This document shows positions 8,541 to 16,578 of a DNA stretch of 64,000 nt, piece after piece. Source of the DNA: UBA5239 sp040394635 (lineage in GTDB: Bacteria; Verrucomicrobiota; Lentisphaeria; Victivallales; Victivallaceae); contig JBEBRW010000017.1 of assembly GCA_040394635.1 (NCBI GenBank), positions 1 to 64,000 of the forward strand, read 5' to 3'. The first letter of the stretch is position 1. Each line of letters starts with the position of its first letter. Position numbers and translations under genes: made by a program. The notes beneath the pieces are model-generated. The model saw only the letters and a program-made list of their open reading frames with translations, searched no databases and was not told where the DNA came from.

Positions 8541-9278
8541 ATGAATTTGCAAGGTGAAATATTTTTTAAAGAAAACATGGATGACTATGACAAAGTTGAA
8601 GTCAAATCCAAGCGTTATAAATTCAACGCTGTCATGCACTGTGACCACGATGATCAGAGTACGCGTTTAAGCTACTTTAAGGGGTATGGTATTTTACTTG
8701 AAGATTTGGACGATCTGTTCAGTCAAGTCAAGGATTATTGGCTGGATTTGCCAACAGATGCCAATGACATGGATTATGAGAACGATGAGGAGGAGATTGA
8801 TTGTGATGTCATTGATGAGTCTGCCAATGAGGAAACAGAGATTGTAACCTCACTTCTGGAATATTTCACCCTGAATCCGGGCGAAATCCCATGGAGAGGA
8901 AGATACATCAATACATGGCGAATCACCGATATCCGACCGGAATACTCAAATCTTTTTGAGATCGACTCTACTCTTGAATATCATGCTGTTCAAAGAAATA
9001 ATGTATTGGAACTCTATATCTGCCTGTTAGCAACGAATCATTCAAAAGCAATAAAAAGTACATTCGCAGATAATTGGAATCGAAGACCCGGAGTCAGAAC
9101 CGGTCACTATCCAAACATTGAAGCGGACATGGATTTCGTCATATTGCATAAGAGTTTTCCATTGGATGAATCAGGTCGGATCATTGATGCGGCTTGGGAT
9201 GCTTTTATCAATAATTTCCCTCGACAATTATCAGGAGAATGGTATGCTTCTGTGCTTAAATCAATTCACCCAAAGTAA
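8541..9278 (+). CDS. Hypothetical protein, paralogous segment
   Basis: A 245-aa acidic protein with no recognised family. Residues near 35-70 (TRLSYFKGYGILLEDLDDLF then KDYW) resemble the MTYF-DLADLF-YW segment of the preceding protein, so the two share a mini-domain. A very acidic linker (NDEEEIDCDVIDE) follows. The start was placed at 8541 because AGGTG lies 5 nt upstream; an in-frame ATG at 8526 overlaps the previous stop but has no ribosome binding site. It closes the module before a strong terminator. Confidence 0.6.
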   Translation: MNLQGEIFFKENMDDYDKVEVKSKRYKFNAVMHCDHDDQSTRLSYFKGYGILLEDLDDLFSQVKDYWLDLPTDANDMDYENDEEEIDCDVIDESANEETEIVTSLLEYFTLNPGEIPWRGRYINTWRITDIRPEYSNLFEIDSTLEYHAVQRNNVLELYICLLATNHSKAIKSTFADNWNRRPGVRTGHYPNIEADMDFVILHKSFPLDESGRIIDAAWDAFINNFPRQLSGEWYASVLKSIHPK

Positions 9279-9318
9279 GCCATAAAACATAGTTAAACGT
9301 TCACTTTTTCTTTAATAT

Positions 9319-9351
9319 GCCGTCCGGGATTTTTTCGGACGGCTCTTTTTT
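9319..9351 (+). terminator. Strong rho-independent terminator
   Basis: GCCGTCCG (9319-9326) pairs perfectly with CGGACGGC (9336-9343) and is followed by TCTTTTTT. It ends the module of genes that starts at 5948. Confidence 0.85.
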
Positions 9352-9551
9352 GTTCTGATCGTTCACTTATTACTTTTCCCGTATTCCTCATTTTGGAAAG
9401 TCGCATCCTTCGCACAGGCGGCCCCAGCCACTCTCAGACAGCATCTTTGAATAGAATTTTAGAAGGCGCCCCCTTTGTGGGATAGGGAATGTGCAGTGGA
9501 GCTCCAGCAGAAGGTTTGGCATGTTGCCGGACCATAACACTGGAGGTTTCT

Positions 9552-10874
9552 ATGTGCATGCTGTCAAAGAGCGATCCGTCGGGTTTGGGTTTGGAAACAT
9601 TGGTACTGGAGGAAGTGGTTTGCTGTCTTTGTGGAGCGGTGGAGGAGGCCGAATTATTTGAGATTGACGGCGATACGGTTGAACTTTGTTCAAGCTGTGA
9701 ACACGAGCATTTGAAAACATGTTCCTGCTGTCGAGAGTCATTCATCGACTCGAAAAATGATTACGCCGTTGACCGTACAGGCGAGGTCTACTGCGAGGGA
9801 TGCCGGGATGAACATCTTTCATATTGTGAACGTTGCGATGAATATTCATCCTGTGATGATTTTTCCCGGATTGCCGATTTAGATGAATGGTGGTGTGATT
9901 CATGCGCTGAATACCATGCTTATCATTGCAGTGAATGTGGCAACTGGACTTCACGCAATCACGGCGACGATAATACGCTCCTGTGCTGTGAATGTTATGA
10001 GCGCCATTACTGCATCTGTGACGATTGCAATGAGGTCATTCACAATGACAATGCCTATTACCATGACGATGGAACTTACTGTGAATCCTGTTATAATGAG
10101 AATCATTCGTCTCTTATACACGATTACAGCTATGAACCGTACCTGAACTTTCAATCATCCATTCAAGACGATGAAACTTGTCTTGCATACCTCGGGTTTG
10201 AGCTTGAAGCCGGTGGGCTGTCCAGCAGTTACGATTGCAAGAATATCGCTGAATCAATCTCCGATGGTGAAGAGACTTTTTACTTGAAAGAAGATGGTTC
10301 TATACCTGAGCATGGATTCGAGCTTGTATCACATCCAATTACCCTGAAGCGCCATAAAGAATTGAACTGGCAATCGGTCCTTGCTGAAATGAGCTCTGGC
10401 GGTATGCGGTCACATGATTTAGGTACTGAATCTTGCGGTCTGCATGTTCACGTATCAAGGAACTATCTTTCCCCTTACAAATGGCTTTTGATCGACTGGT
10501 TTATCAGTAAGTATCAATCGAATTTTGAGGCTATCGCCCGTCGTAAGGAAACACACTGGGCTTGCTTCAAGAAAAGCAACGGCCAGCCAGTCAAGGATGT
10601 ATACGGCAAATCCTCCGGCACTCGTTATCAAGCAGTAAATTTCGAAAACAAAAATACGGTTGAATTTCGACTGTTCCGTGGCACGCTCAAATACTCGACG
10701 TTCATGGCAACGCTTGAGATTATCGATGCACTGGTACACTGGGCCGAAAAATTATCCATCAGCGATATCCTCGCCACTGGCGACGCCTTCGAAAACTTCA
10801 CCCGGTTCATCCAGAATAACGGCGAACTCTATGTCAATGCCGTCAACTATCTCACTGAAAAAGAACTGATTTGA
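9552..10874 (+). CDS. Cysteine-rich amidoligase-like protein
   Basis: A 440-aa protein. The first about 190 residues carry roughly ten CxxC pairs (CLCG, CSSC, CSCC, CEGC, CERC, CDSC, CSEC, CCEC, CDDC, CESC), so several zinc-ribbon or LIM-like units. The C-terminal part matches the COOH-NH2 ligase (amidoligase) family: YLGFELEAGG near residue 213, a DGSI-GFELVSHP stretch, CGLHVHVSR near 295 and NTVEFRLFRGTL near 365. This family forms amide bonds between a carboxylate and an amine using ATP. The start was chosen at 9552 because TGGAGG sits 5 nt upstream; an earlier ATG at 9489 is possible. It is followed 10 bp later by a glutamine-amidotransferase-like gene, a known genomic partnership for this family. 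The substrate is unknown. Confidence 0.75.
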   Translation: MCMLSKSDPSGLGLETLVLEEVVCCLCGAVEEAELFEIDGDTVELCSSCEHEHLKTCSCCRESFIDSKNDYAVDRTGEVYCEGCRDEHLSYCERCDEYSSCDDFSRIADLDEWWCDSCAEYHAYHCSECGNWTSRNHGDDNTLLCCECYERHYCICDDCNEVIHNDNAYYHDDGTYCESCYNENHSSLIHDYSYEPYLNFQSSIQDDETCLAYLGFELEAGGLSSSYDCKNIAESISDGEETFYLKEDGSIPEHGFELVSHPITLKRHKELNWQSVLAEMSSGGMRSHDLGTESCGLHVHVSRNYLSPYKWLLIDWFISKYQSNFEAIARRKETHWACFKKSNGQPVKDVYGKSSGTRYQAVNFENKNTVEFRLFRGTLKYSTFMATLEIIDALVHWAEKLSISDILATGDAFENFTRFIQNNGELYVNAVNYLTEKELI

Positions 10875-10884
10875 GGAGGTCAAC

Positions 10885-11619
10885 ATGTGCGTCGCAATCT
10901 ACAAGCCAAAAGATATTCAAACGCCGTCATTGGCAACATTGGAAAAATGCTGGCAAGCAAACCCCGATGGGGCAGGATTTGCCCTGCTTACCGGAGCTGA
11001 AAAATACGCCATTGAGATTCATAAGGGCTATATGACATGGAAACACTTTGTCACGGCCTATGAAAAATATGGCCTTGCCGACTTCGCCGGAAATTTGCTT
11101 TTACACTTCAGGATAGCCACGCATGGCGCTATCAGTTCGGGGAATACCCATCCATTCGCTTTCACGCAGGACATACGGCTCTTACAGCACACCAACGTAT
11201 TGACCAACTATGCCCTGATTCATAACGGTATGTTGCCCCTGAAACCCGTAAACGAGGAAACTTCAGATACAATGGAATTATGCCGGATGATTGCCAGTAA
11301 GGGCCTCCATCGCAACGTAGCGGCCATTCCAGACCTTATCCCCGGCATGATGGCCGAAAATCGGATAGCGGTCATGACCAGAGACAAAGTCCACCTGTTC
11401 GGCCAATGGGAAAACATCGACGGCGTTTATTATTCAAATCTGCACTGGGACTGGCCGTCCGACGATTACTGCTTCATCCCGACAAAGAAAGAGCTTCGCA
11501 AGCTCAATCGTGGCATCTGTCCCTATTGTCATGGTCAAGTCGCCAGAGAAGACGACATGTTCTACTGCTTCATGTGTGGCGATGTTTGGTCCGTCCCCAT
11601 CAACCACCAACATAATTAA
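10885..11619 (+). CDS. Class II glutamine amidotransferase-like protein
   Basis: A 244-aa protein beginning Met-Cys2, the N-terminal nucleophile pattern of Ntn-type glutamine amidotransferases. Supporting motifs are NPDGAGFALL, HFRIATHGA, the NTHPFAF loop and IHNGMLPL. The last about 40 residues are a zinc ribbon (CPYCHG then CFMCG) not usual for the core family. GAGGAGGT precedes the ATG by five nt. Pairing with the upstream amidoligase suggests removal or supply of an amide nitrogen in the same pathway; that link is inference from gene order. Confidence 0.8.
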   Translation: MCVAIYKPKDIQTPSLATLEKCWQANPDGAGFALLTGAEKYAIEIHKGYMTWKHFVTAYEKYGLADFAGNLLLHFRIATHGAISSGNTHPFAFTQDIRLLQHTNVLTNYALIHNGMLPLKPVNEETSDTMELCRMIASKGLHRNVAAIPDLIPGMMAENRIAVMTRDKVHLFGQWENIDGVYYSNLHWDWPSDDYCFIPTKKELRKLNRGICPYCHGQVAREDDMFYCFMCGDVWSVPINHQHN

Positions 11620-11837
11620 TCCACCGCCGCCGATCAGGCGGCATTTACGGCAACCGCCAGCCCGGCCCACGAAAGTGAGAAAGGGAATTAACCGGCCATG
11701 TCCACAGGAGGTACGACAGGCCGCATTTTCATCGTTCACTAATCGTTGTTGAAAATCGACAACTTTCACCGTTCAAAAACATCAACGAATCAACCCGTTC
11801 CATTAACGAACGAATATGGTACGAACAGGAGATCACC

Positions 11838-12416
11838 ATGAAATGTATCATCTACAGCCGTGTCTCGACCACGGACCAGACGACCGACAATCAAATCCTG
11901 CAATTAACGGAATATGCCGAAAAACAAGGGTGGACCATCGCCGCCGTCAAAACGGATGTTTGCTCCGGCAGTAAATCAGCCGATGAACGAACCGGCCTGA
12001 AGGAAGTATTCGACCTTGCCCGGAAACGCCGCTTCGACATCCTGCTCTTCTGGTCGCTCGACCGTCTCAGCCGTGAGGGAACCAAAGAAACATTGGAATA
12101 CCTGTCTCGCCTCGACAACTACAAAGTCAAATGGCATTCATACACAGAAGAGTACATATCCTCACTGGGCATCTTTGCCGATGCAATCATCTCGCTCATG
12201 GCCTGTCTTGCCAAACAGGAACGCTTGCGTATCTCCGACCGCACGAAGGCCGGGCTCCAACGGGCAGTATCACAGGGAAAGACACTGGGCCGTCCCAAGG
12301 TCGATCCCGATATTGACGAAAAAGCACTTGACCTCCGAAAGAGCGGCATGTCCTACGCCGGTATCGCCCGTGAACTCAACATTTCCAAAACCCATGCTTA
12401 TCATCTCTGTAAATAA
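11838..12416 (+). CDS. Serine resolvase/invertase
   Basis: A 192-aa small serine recombinase. The N-terminus IIYSRVSTTDQ places the nucleophile at Ser10, and SGSKSADERTGL and FWSLDRLSREG are the following family blocks. The C-terminus (MSYAGIARELNISKTHAYHLCK) is a helix-turn-helix for binding its res or inversion site. Length is normal for resolvases. An AGGAG lies close before the ATG. The 100 bp upstream have several CGTTCA/TGAACG half-sites that could be the recombination site. It could resolve multimers of the excised element. Confidence 0.9.
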   Translation: MKCIIYSRVSTTDQTTDNQILQLTEYAEKQGWTIAAVKTDVCSGSKSADERTGLKEVFDLARKRRFDILLFWSLDRLSREGTKETLEYLSRLDNYKVKWHSYTEEYISSLGIFADAIISLMACLAKQERLRISDRTKAGLQRAVSQGKTLGRPKVDPDIDEKALDLRKSGMSYAGIARELNISKTHAYHLCK

Positions 12417-12442
12417 CCATCTAAACACAAGGAAAACACATC

Positions 12443-13588
12443 ATGAACACCAACCTCGCATTTGAACCCGATTACACCGGCTATGCTATCAAAATGGGAG
12501 AATCAGATATCTTCCAGACCATCCTCGACGACTACGATAAGCTCGGCCTCGTCGGCGAAGAAACCAACAAGCTCATGGCCTATCTGGCGGCCACATCACG
12601 GTTGATGGACAAACCATTGAATATCCTCGTCCTTTCGTCATCAGGCGCTGGCAAAAGCACCTTGCAGGACAAAACCTTGAAGCTCATGCCGTCTGAATCG
12701 GTCATCCGGGCATCTGCGATCACGGACAAAGCACTCTTTTACATGAAATCATTGAAAGGCAAGCTCCTCGCTCTTGAAGAAGCCGCAGGAGTCAAAGATA
12801 CGTATGCGATCAGAACATTGGTCTCTGAAGGGTACTTAGCTCAAGAATCGGTATCAGGCGGCCATGCACAGTCATTACATGTCGAAGGCGGCTGTTCCAT
12901 CTTCCAGACGACCACGAACCCGGAGATCAACCCGGAAACGAAAAGCCGCTTCTTCGTCCTCGGTGTCGATGAAAGCCGTGAACAGACCCGTCGCATATTG
13001 GAATTGCAACGCAAAGCCCATACCCTCGCCGGGCTGAAAATCAACACCGAAGTCGAAGGTATCATCGGCAAGCACCAAACCTTCCAACGATTATTGGAAC
13101 CATACGCCATAGTCAATCCCTACGCCGATGAGCTCTTTTACGAGGATGACCGTCTCCAAGCCCGACGTGACCAGCCCAAGTTCCTGCAACTAATCAACAC
13201 CATCGCCTTCCTCCGACAGATGCAGAAGAAAGTCAAGCGCTACGAAGGCATCGAATACATCGAAGTGGACCGCACCGACATTGACATGGCCGTAAAACTC
13301 GCTTCCGAACTCCTCGGCGTCTCACTGGACGATCTCTCCCTCCCGGCTCGTGACCTCCTGCATCAACTACTGGCAATGGACCGTAAAATCTTCACCAGAA
13401 GCGAAGCCATGCAACACACCGGCTGGGCCAAGACCAGACTTCATACCCACCTGACCGAACTCATGGACATGGAGCTCGTAATAAAACTTACCGGCAAACA
13501 AAACTGCTTGCAAACATATAAGCTCCTCTACAACGGCGAAGGCCAAGACGGCCGCAAGTTCTGCATCGGTTTTAACCCCGTTCAGTAG
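12443..13588 (+). CDS. Primase-associated helicase-like ATPase
   Basis: A 381-aa P-loop ATPase. Walker A is SSGAGKST with Lys71; a Walker-B-like LLALEEA has Glu112-Glu113; later FQTTTNPEINPETKSRF and VDESREQTRRI fit the sensor and arginine-finger area. The sequence resembles the helicase portion of bacterial DNA primase proteins of mobile elements, which read KCGLVGEETNKL, ITDKALFYM and EGYL in the same order. C-terminal residues 280-350 form a winged-helix-like tail. No primase or zinc domain is attached, so it may act with the primase-helicase at 2355-5009. It follows the resolvase by 26 bp. Confidence 0.7.
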   Translation: MNTNLAFEPDYTGYAIKMGESDIFQTILDDYDKLGLVGEETNKLMAYLAATSRLMDKPLNILVLSSSGAGKSTLQDKTLKLMPSESVIRASAITDKALFYMKSLKGKLLALEEAAGVKDTYAIRTLVSEGYLAQESVSGGHAQSLHVEGGCSIFQTTTNPEINPETKSRFFVLGVDESREQTRRILELQRKAHTLAGLKINTEVEGIIGKHQTFQRLLEPYAIVNPYADELFYEDDRLQARRDQPKFLQLINTIAFLRQMQKKVKRYEGIEYIEVDRTDIDMAVKLASELLGVSLDDLSLPARDLLHQLLAMDRKIFTRSEAMQHTGWAKTRLHTHLTELMDMELVIKLTGKQNCLQTYKLLYNGEGQDGRKFCIGFNPVQ

Positions 13589-13673
13589 CTGTTCAGCCAG
13601 TGTTCAACCCCCGTTCCGATCAAGAAACTATTACCATCAAACAATATCCATCAAAACTCAAGGAAAAATAACC

Positions 13674-13946
13674 ATGAAATGCCTTAATACCAGAGCAAAA
13701 CTCATCATCCAGAAACTTTACGAAGCCATGTATCACAGCCCCTATATAATCAGAGAAGGCTACCATGCCCAAATCAATAACAACCCCACCTATATGCCAG
13801 TCATTATCGAAAAAGTCGGCCACTTACCCGGCTATGGCGAAATCATCAGTATCGCTCACTACGGCCAGCAGAACGGCGATCTCATGGCCGCCCCCGACAT
13901 GGAGTCATTGTCTTGGGATTTTGAAAAGTGTTTTTTAATCATTTGA
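13674..13946 (+). CDS. Small plasmid-type protein, probably truncated
   Basis: A 90-aa protein beginning MKCLNTRAKLI with motifs AHYGQQNGDLM and PDMESLSWDFE. It resembles small single-domain proteins common on plasmids (DUF6908-like, a tentative match). Such proteins normally continue past the DPEM motif, whereas here the frame ends soon after in KCFLII, exactly where base composition falls sharply. This suggests the 3' end was cut off by insertion of the AT-rich cargo at about 13930. Its ribosome binding site is AAGGAAAAATAACC. Confidence 0.5.
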   Translation: MKCLNTRAKLIIQKLYEAMYHSPYIIREGYHAQINNNPTYMPVIIEKVGHLPGYGEIISIAHYGQQNGDLMAAPDMESLSWDFEKCFLII

Positions 13947-14016
13947 AAAATTTCTTTTAAGAACTATATTGGATCAAATTCAACAATTAAAGCGATTAAA
14001 GAGAGAGAAATTTATA

Positions 14017-14475
14017 ATGGGTGATTTGAATTTACGAATTGAAATCCCTTCTGACAGTGATGGGTTTATACTATTACAGTGTCCCCTTTGTAATGTGTTC
14101 TTTAAATTAAGCCATACTGATATTGAAGCAGATGACATACTAGATATATGGTGTCCAAGCTGTGGTCTCAAAAGTGAAAATTATTTAACTGATGAAGTTT
14201 TTAATTTGGCTCAAGCCATAGTGAAGAATAAAGTTCAAGACATGCTTCATCAGCATATGAAAGAATGGGAGAGAAAATCGCGCGGGAAAGGTTTTTCATT
14301 TAAAGCCGGTCCAAAACCAAATGATGAATACGAGTCGCCTATTATTCCCGGCATCGATGAACTGGAAATTCAAACATATGAATGTTGTAAAAGAGACGCT
14401 AAAATAAGTCCATCTGTAAAGTTAGAAGGTAGTTATTGTCCATTTTGTGGAGTAAATTATGATGAATATAAATAG
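14017..14475 (+). CDS. Zinc-ribbon protein, cargo gene 1
   Basis: A 152-aa protein with three CxxC-type clusters: CPLC and CPSC near the start forming one ribbon, CCKR and CPFC near the end forming another. The middle is a lysine-rich helical region. It shares its last 17 bases with the next gene (the ATG at 14459 lies before this stop), so the two are translationally coupled. Base composition is much more AT-rich than the element genes upstream. The start at 14017 was preferred to a TTG at 13969 because of the GAGAGAG stretch before it. The function is unknown; a nucleic-acid-binding accessory subunit is a guess. Confidence 0.6.
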   Translation: MGDLNLRIEIPSDSDGFILLQCPLCNVFFKLSHTDIEADDILDIWCPSCGLKSENYLTDEVFNLAQAIVKNKVQDMLHQHMKEWERKSRGKGFSFKAGPKPNDEYESPIIPGIDELEIQTYECCKRDAKISPSVKLEGSYCPFCGVNYDEYK

Positions 14476-15265
14476 AAAAGAACTTCGTAAAATAAGTCAT
14501 GATTTTCGGTTAATGGCCAGTCGAATGATTAATGCACATTATCAGGAGTGTGCCGCAGTGCTTACCAAGTTTTTGAATTTCATTGATAGTACCCCTTTAA
14601 TACAAGAATACATTTTAAGCTTACCAGTAGAACTCGAAAATCCCATAGAAGAAGATGTAGAGGCTGTTTCAAATGGGCATGGTCGAGTTATATTTAGCAC
14701 AGGAGCCACTCCAGACGAGGAGGTTGTTTATATATATCAACTTTTGCAATATGTAAAACGTAACCCAGATAATATTTTGGCTATAGGTTACGCTTATTGC
14801 CATTCCAAGCATTTAAGTGATATGGCAAAATCCTTTGGTAATCGCATCATATTACCATTCACAAATAACATTGAACTTTATTTAAGACATCTTGGGATTG
14901 ATATGGGTATTGATGAAAGTGAACATTATGTAATTACAGTCAATGGCGGGCAAGTTAATTTGGCTAAAGATAATTCCATTATCAATGCAGTGCAAAACAA
15001 CAGTATAAATACTGCCGAATTGGATAGATTGGTGCAATCAGTGAAAATATTATCAGCGCAAGCCAACCTTTCTACTGATAGGTTCGAAGCAATAAATGAT
15101 AATATTGATGTACTCCAAGAGGAACTGAAAAAAAATGAACCAAAGAAAGGCTTTATTAAAACAGCAATCTGCGGACTTCAAAATGCCTGTCTAGGTCTAA
15201 AAGATACCGTCGAATTGTCAGCGGCAGTAACATCGTTAATTCAATTTGCAATGACGGTGTTATAG
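14459..15265 (+). CDS. Unknown coupled protein, cargo gene 2
   Basis: A 268-aa protein not assigned to a family. Seen: a helical N-terminal part, a central VNGGQVNLAKDNSIINAVQNN-like region (polar beta/asparagine-rich linker, here 160-180), a coiled-coil-like stretch (about 185-230) and a hydrophobic C-terminal helix. A similar linker followed by helices appears in some abortive-infection and other phage-defence effectors, so a defence role with the zinc-ribbon partner is a reasonable but unproven idea. It starts inside the previous gene and converges on the nuclease-like gene 14 bp away. Confidence 0.55.
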   Translation: MMNINRKELRKISHDFRLMASRMINAHYQECAAVLTKFLNFIDSTPLIQEYILSLPVELENPIEEDVEAVSNGHGRVIFSTGATPDEEVVYIYQLLQYVKRNPDNILAIGYAYCHSKHLSDMAKSFGNRIILPFTNNIELYLRHLGIDMGIDESEHYVITVNGGQVNLAKDNSIINAVQNNSINTAELDRLVQSVKILSAQANLSTDRFEAINDNIDVLQEELKKNEPKKGFIKTAICGLQNACLGLKDTVELSAAVTSLIQFAMTVL

Positions 15266-15279
15266 GAATCAGGCAACAG

Positions 15280-15933
15280 TTAGCCTTTATTCCGACAGTA
15301 TTCTTCTGCCTGCGGGATTATTGTTGTATCAAAGAGAGTGCGCCAATGCTTTGTTAAGTCAATATACTCATTGGCTTGAGTGTCCAGATCGCAATGCCAA
15401 AAGCGATTAAAAAAACAACTGATAAAAAGTTTTGAGAACCTCTTTGGTGAATTGACTTGCAACTGGTTGACTTTCCTGGTAAGCTGAATCACCTCATCTT
15501 CATTAAAGCGCTCCATTGAGGTAAAAACAAAAAGTCCGTAACGAGGGTGGTATTCATAGTTGCCACTGTTCAGGCATATCAATTTATTTTCAAAGGATGT
15601 TATGACCTTATTATCACTGACCCATTGAGCAGGGGCACGAAAACTCGCAATCTTGCCATCAAACTCACGCACACATATTCCAAGTTCCTCCAGTTTTCGT
15701 CTGTCTTTCTCAAGAACATCCATATATGGCTTTCCCATAACTCTGTCGCATAAGGCATTGATATAACCATCCTTTGGTTCCAATACTTGTGTGACTTCAA
15801 TACCCCATGAAGAATTGTATAAGTCGGGTCTGTCGCCGTTTTTCAAATCATTGAATTCATTTCCGGCAAATTTTATCAATATTAACCTTGCACATTCTTC
15901 CCAAAAATGTTTTCCCCGCAGATTTATGCTCAT
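15280..15933 (-). CDS. PD-(D/E)xK-like nuclease, cargo gene 3
   Basis: A 217-aa protein. Pro36-Asp37-Leu and Gly44-Ile-Glu46-Val-Thr48 (DRPDL then WGIEVTQ) match the PD...ExT active-site pattern of restriction-endonuclease-like folds, with Thr in the usual Lys place; Glu12/Glu13 could be the helix-1 acid. The rest has no recognised domain. The start was taken at 15933 (AAGGA 9 nt upstream) rather than the TTG at 15942. No methyltransferase is present nearby, so it may be a solitary defence nuclease or target another substrate. It is AT-rich like the other cargo genes and convergent with them. Confidence 0.55.
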   Translation of the reverse strand: MSINLRGKHFWEECARLILIKFAGNEFNDLKNGDRPDLYNSSWGIEVTQVLEPKDGYINALCDRVMGKPYMDVLEKDRRKLEELGICVREFDGKIASFRAPAQWVSDNKVITSFENKLICLNSGNYEYHPRYGLFVFTSMERFNEDEVIQLTRKVNQLQVNSPKRFSKLFISCFFNRFWHCDLDTQANEYIDLTKHWRTLFDTTIIPQAEEYCRNKG

Positions 15934-16015
15934 TAGTTCCAATCCTTACGTCAAATTTGCTGATGCACAATATACATAATCAAGGAAATATTGTCAACTT
16001 CAATTGGACTGTCAT

Positions 16016-16071
16016 ATTTGGTCAACCTGATATACCGGTGGCAGGATAGCTCAGTCGGTAGAGCAGAGGAC
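16016..16071. repeat. Inverted copy of tRNA-Phe 5' half
   Basis: These 56 bp are the exact reverse complement of 16326-16381: 21 bp upstream of tRNA-Phe followed by its first 34-35 nt (acceptor strand, D arm, 5' anticodon stem). Identity stops at the anticodon-loop edge, near the point where the direct repeats end. The loop between the arms is about 254 bp. It is either a real foldback duplication or an assembly chimera. Confidence 0.85.
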
Positions 16072-16124
16072 CCGCCCAGTTTATTATCGTCTTTTATAAA
16101 TCAGGACTTGAAAATTCAATAAAT

Positions 16125-16144
16125 TTGGTTACAGTTTGGTTACA
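16125..16144. promoter_or_regulatory. Putative right integrase arm sites
   Basis: TTGGTTACA occurs at 16125-16133 and 16136-16144, in the same orientation and with the same 11-bp period as at 224-243. It lies 84 bp inside the right attachment repeat. Confidence 0.55.
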
Positions 16145-16227
16145 CTTCCGGCTCGGAAGTGATCAAAAACAGGTTTTTTAACAATCAGGCAAAGAAAACG
16201 AATCAGGAACGGTCTTTTTGATGTTTT

Positions 16228-16357
<130 letters not shown>

Positions 16358-16578
16358 ACCGGTATATCAGGTTGACCAAATGCCGGTCAACTGAATGAGT
16401 CATTAATAAACACCATTTTTGTTTTTTTACAAGCGGTTTTATTGATTTTTTTGAGATTTTTTTGAGATTTTTTCTTTATACAAATTTTGAGGGGGGTCGA
16501 GGAAGCCGTTTTGACCGGTGATATCTCTGTGCCGTGGAGAGGGTTCGGCGGCAAATGATGCGTTTATGCGCGAGAGGC

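Larger units (their letters stand above)
15943..16227. other. Right end of element, noncoding
   Basis: No gene is seen here. The stretch includes the upstream region of the nuclease gene, an inverted copy of the tRNA-Phe 5' half (16016-16071), and the right TTGGTTACA pair (16125-16144), ending where the right direct repeat begins. Confidence 0.6.

Noticed and set aside
11737..11826. Resolvase res site
   Set aside because: Several CGTTCA/TGAACG half-sites are present, but spacing does not match a clear three-subsite res, so it was not listed as a site.
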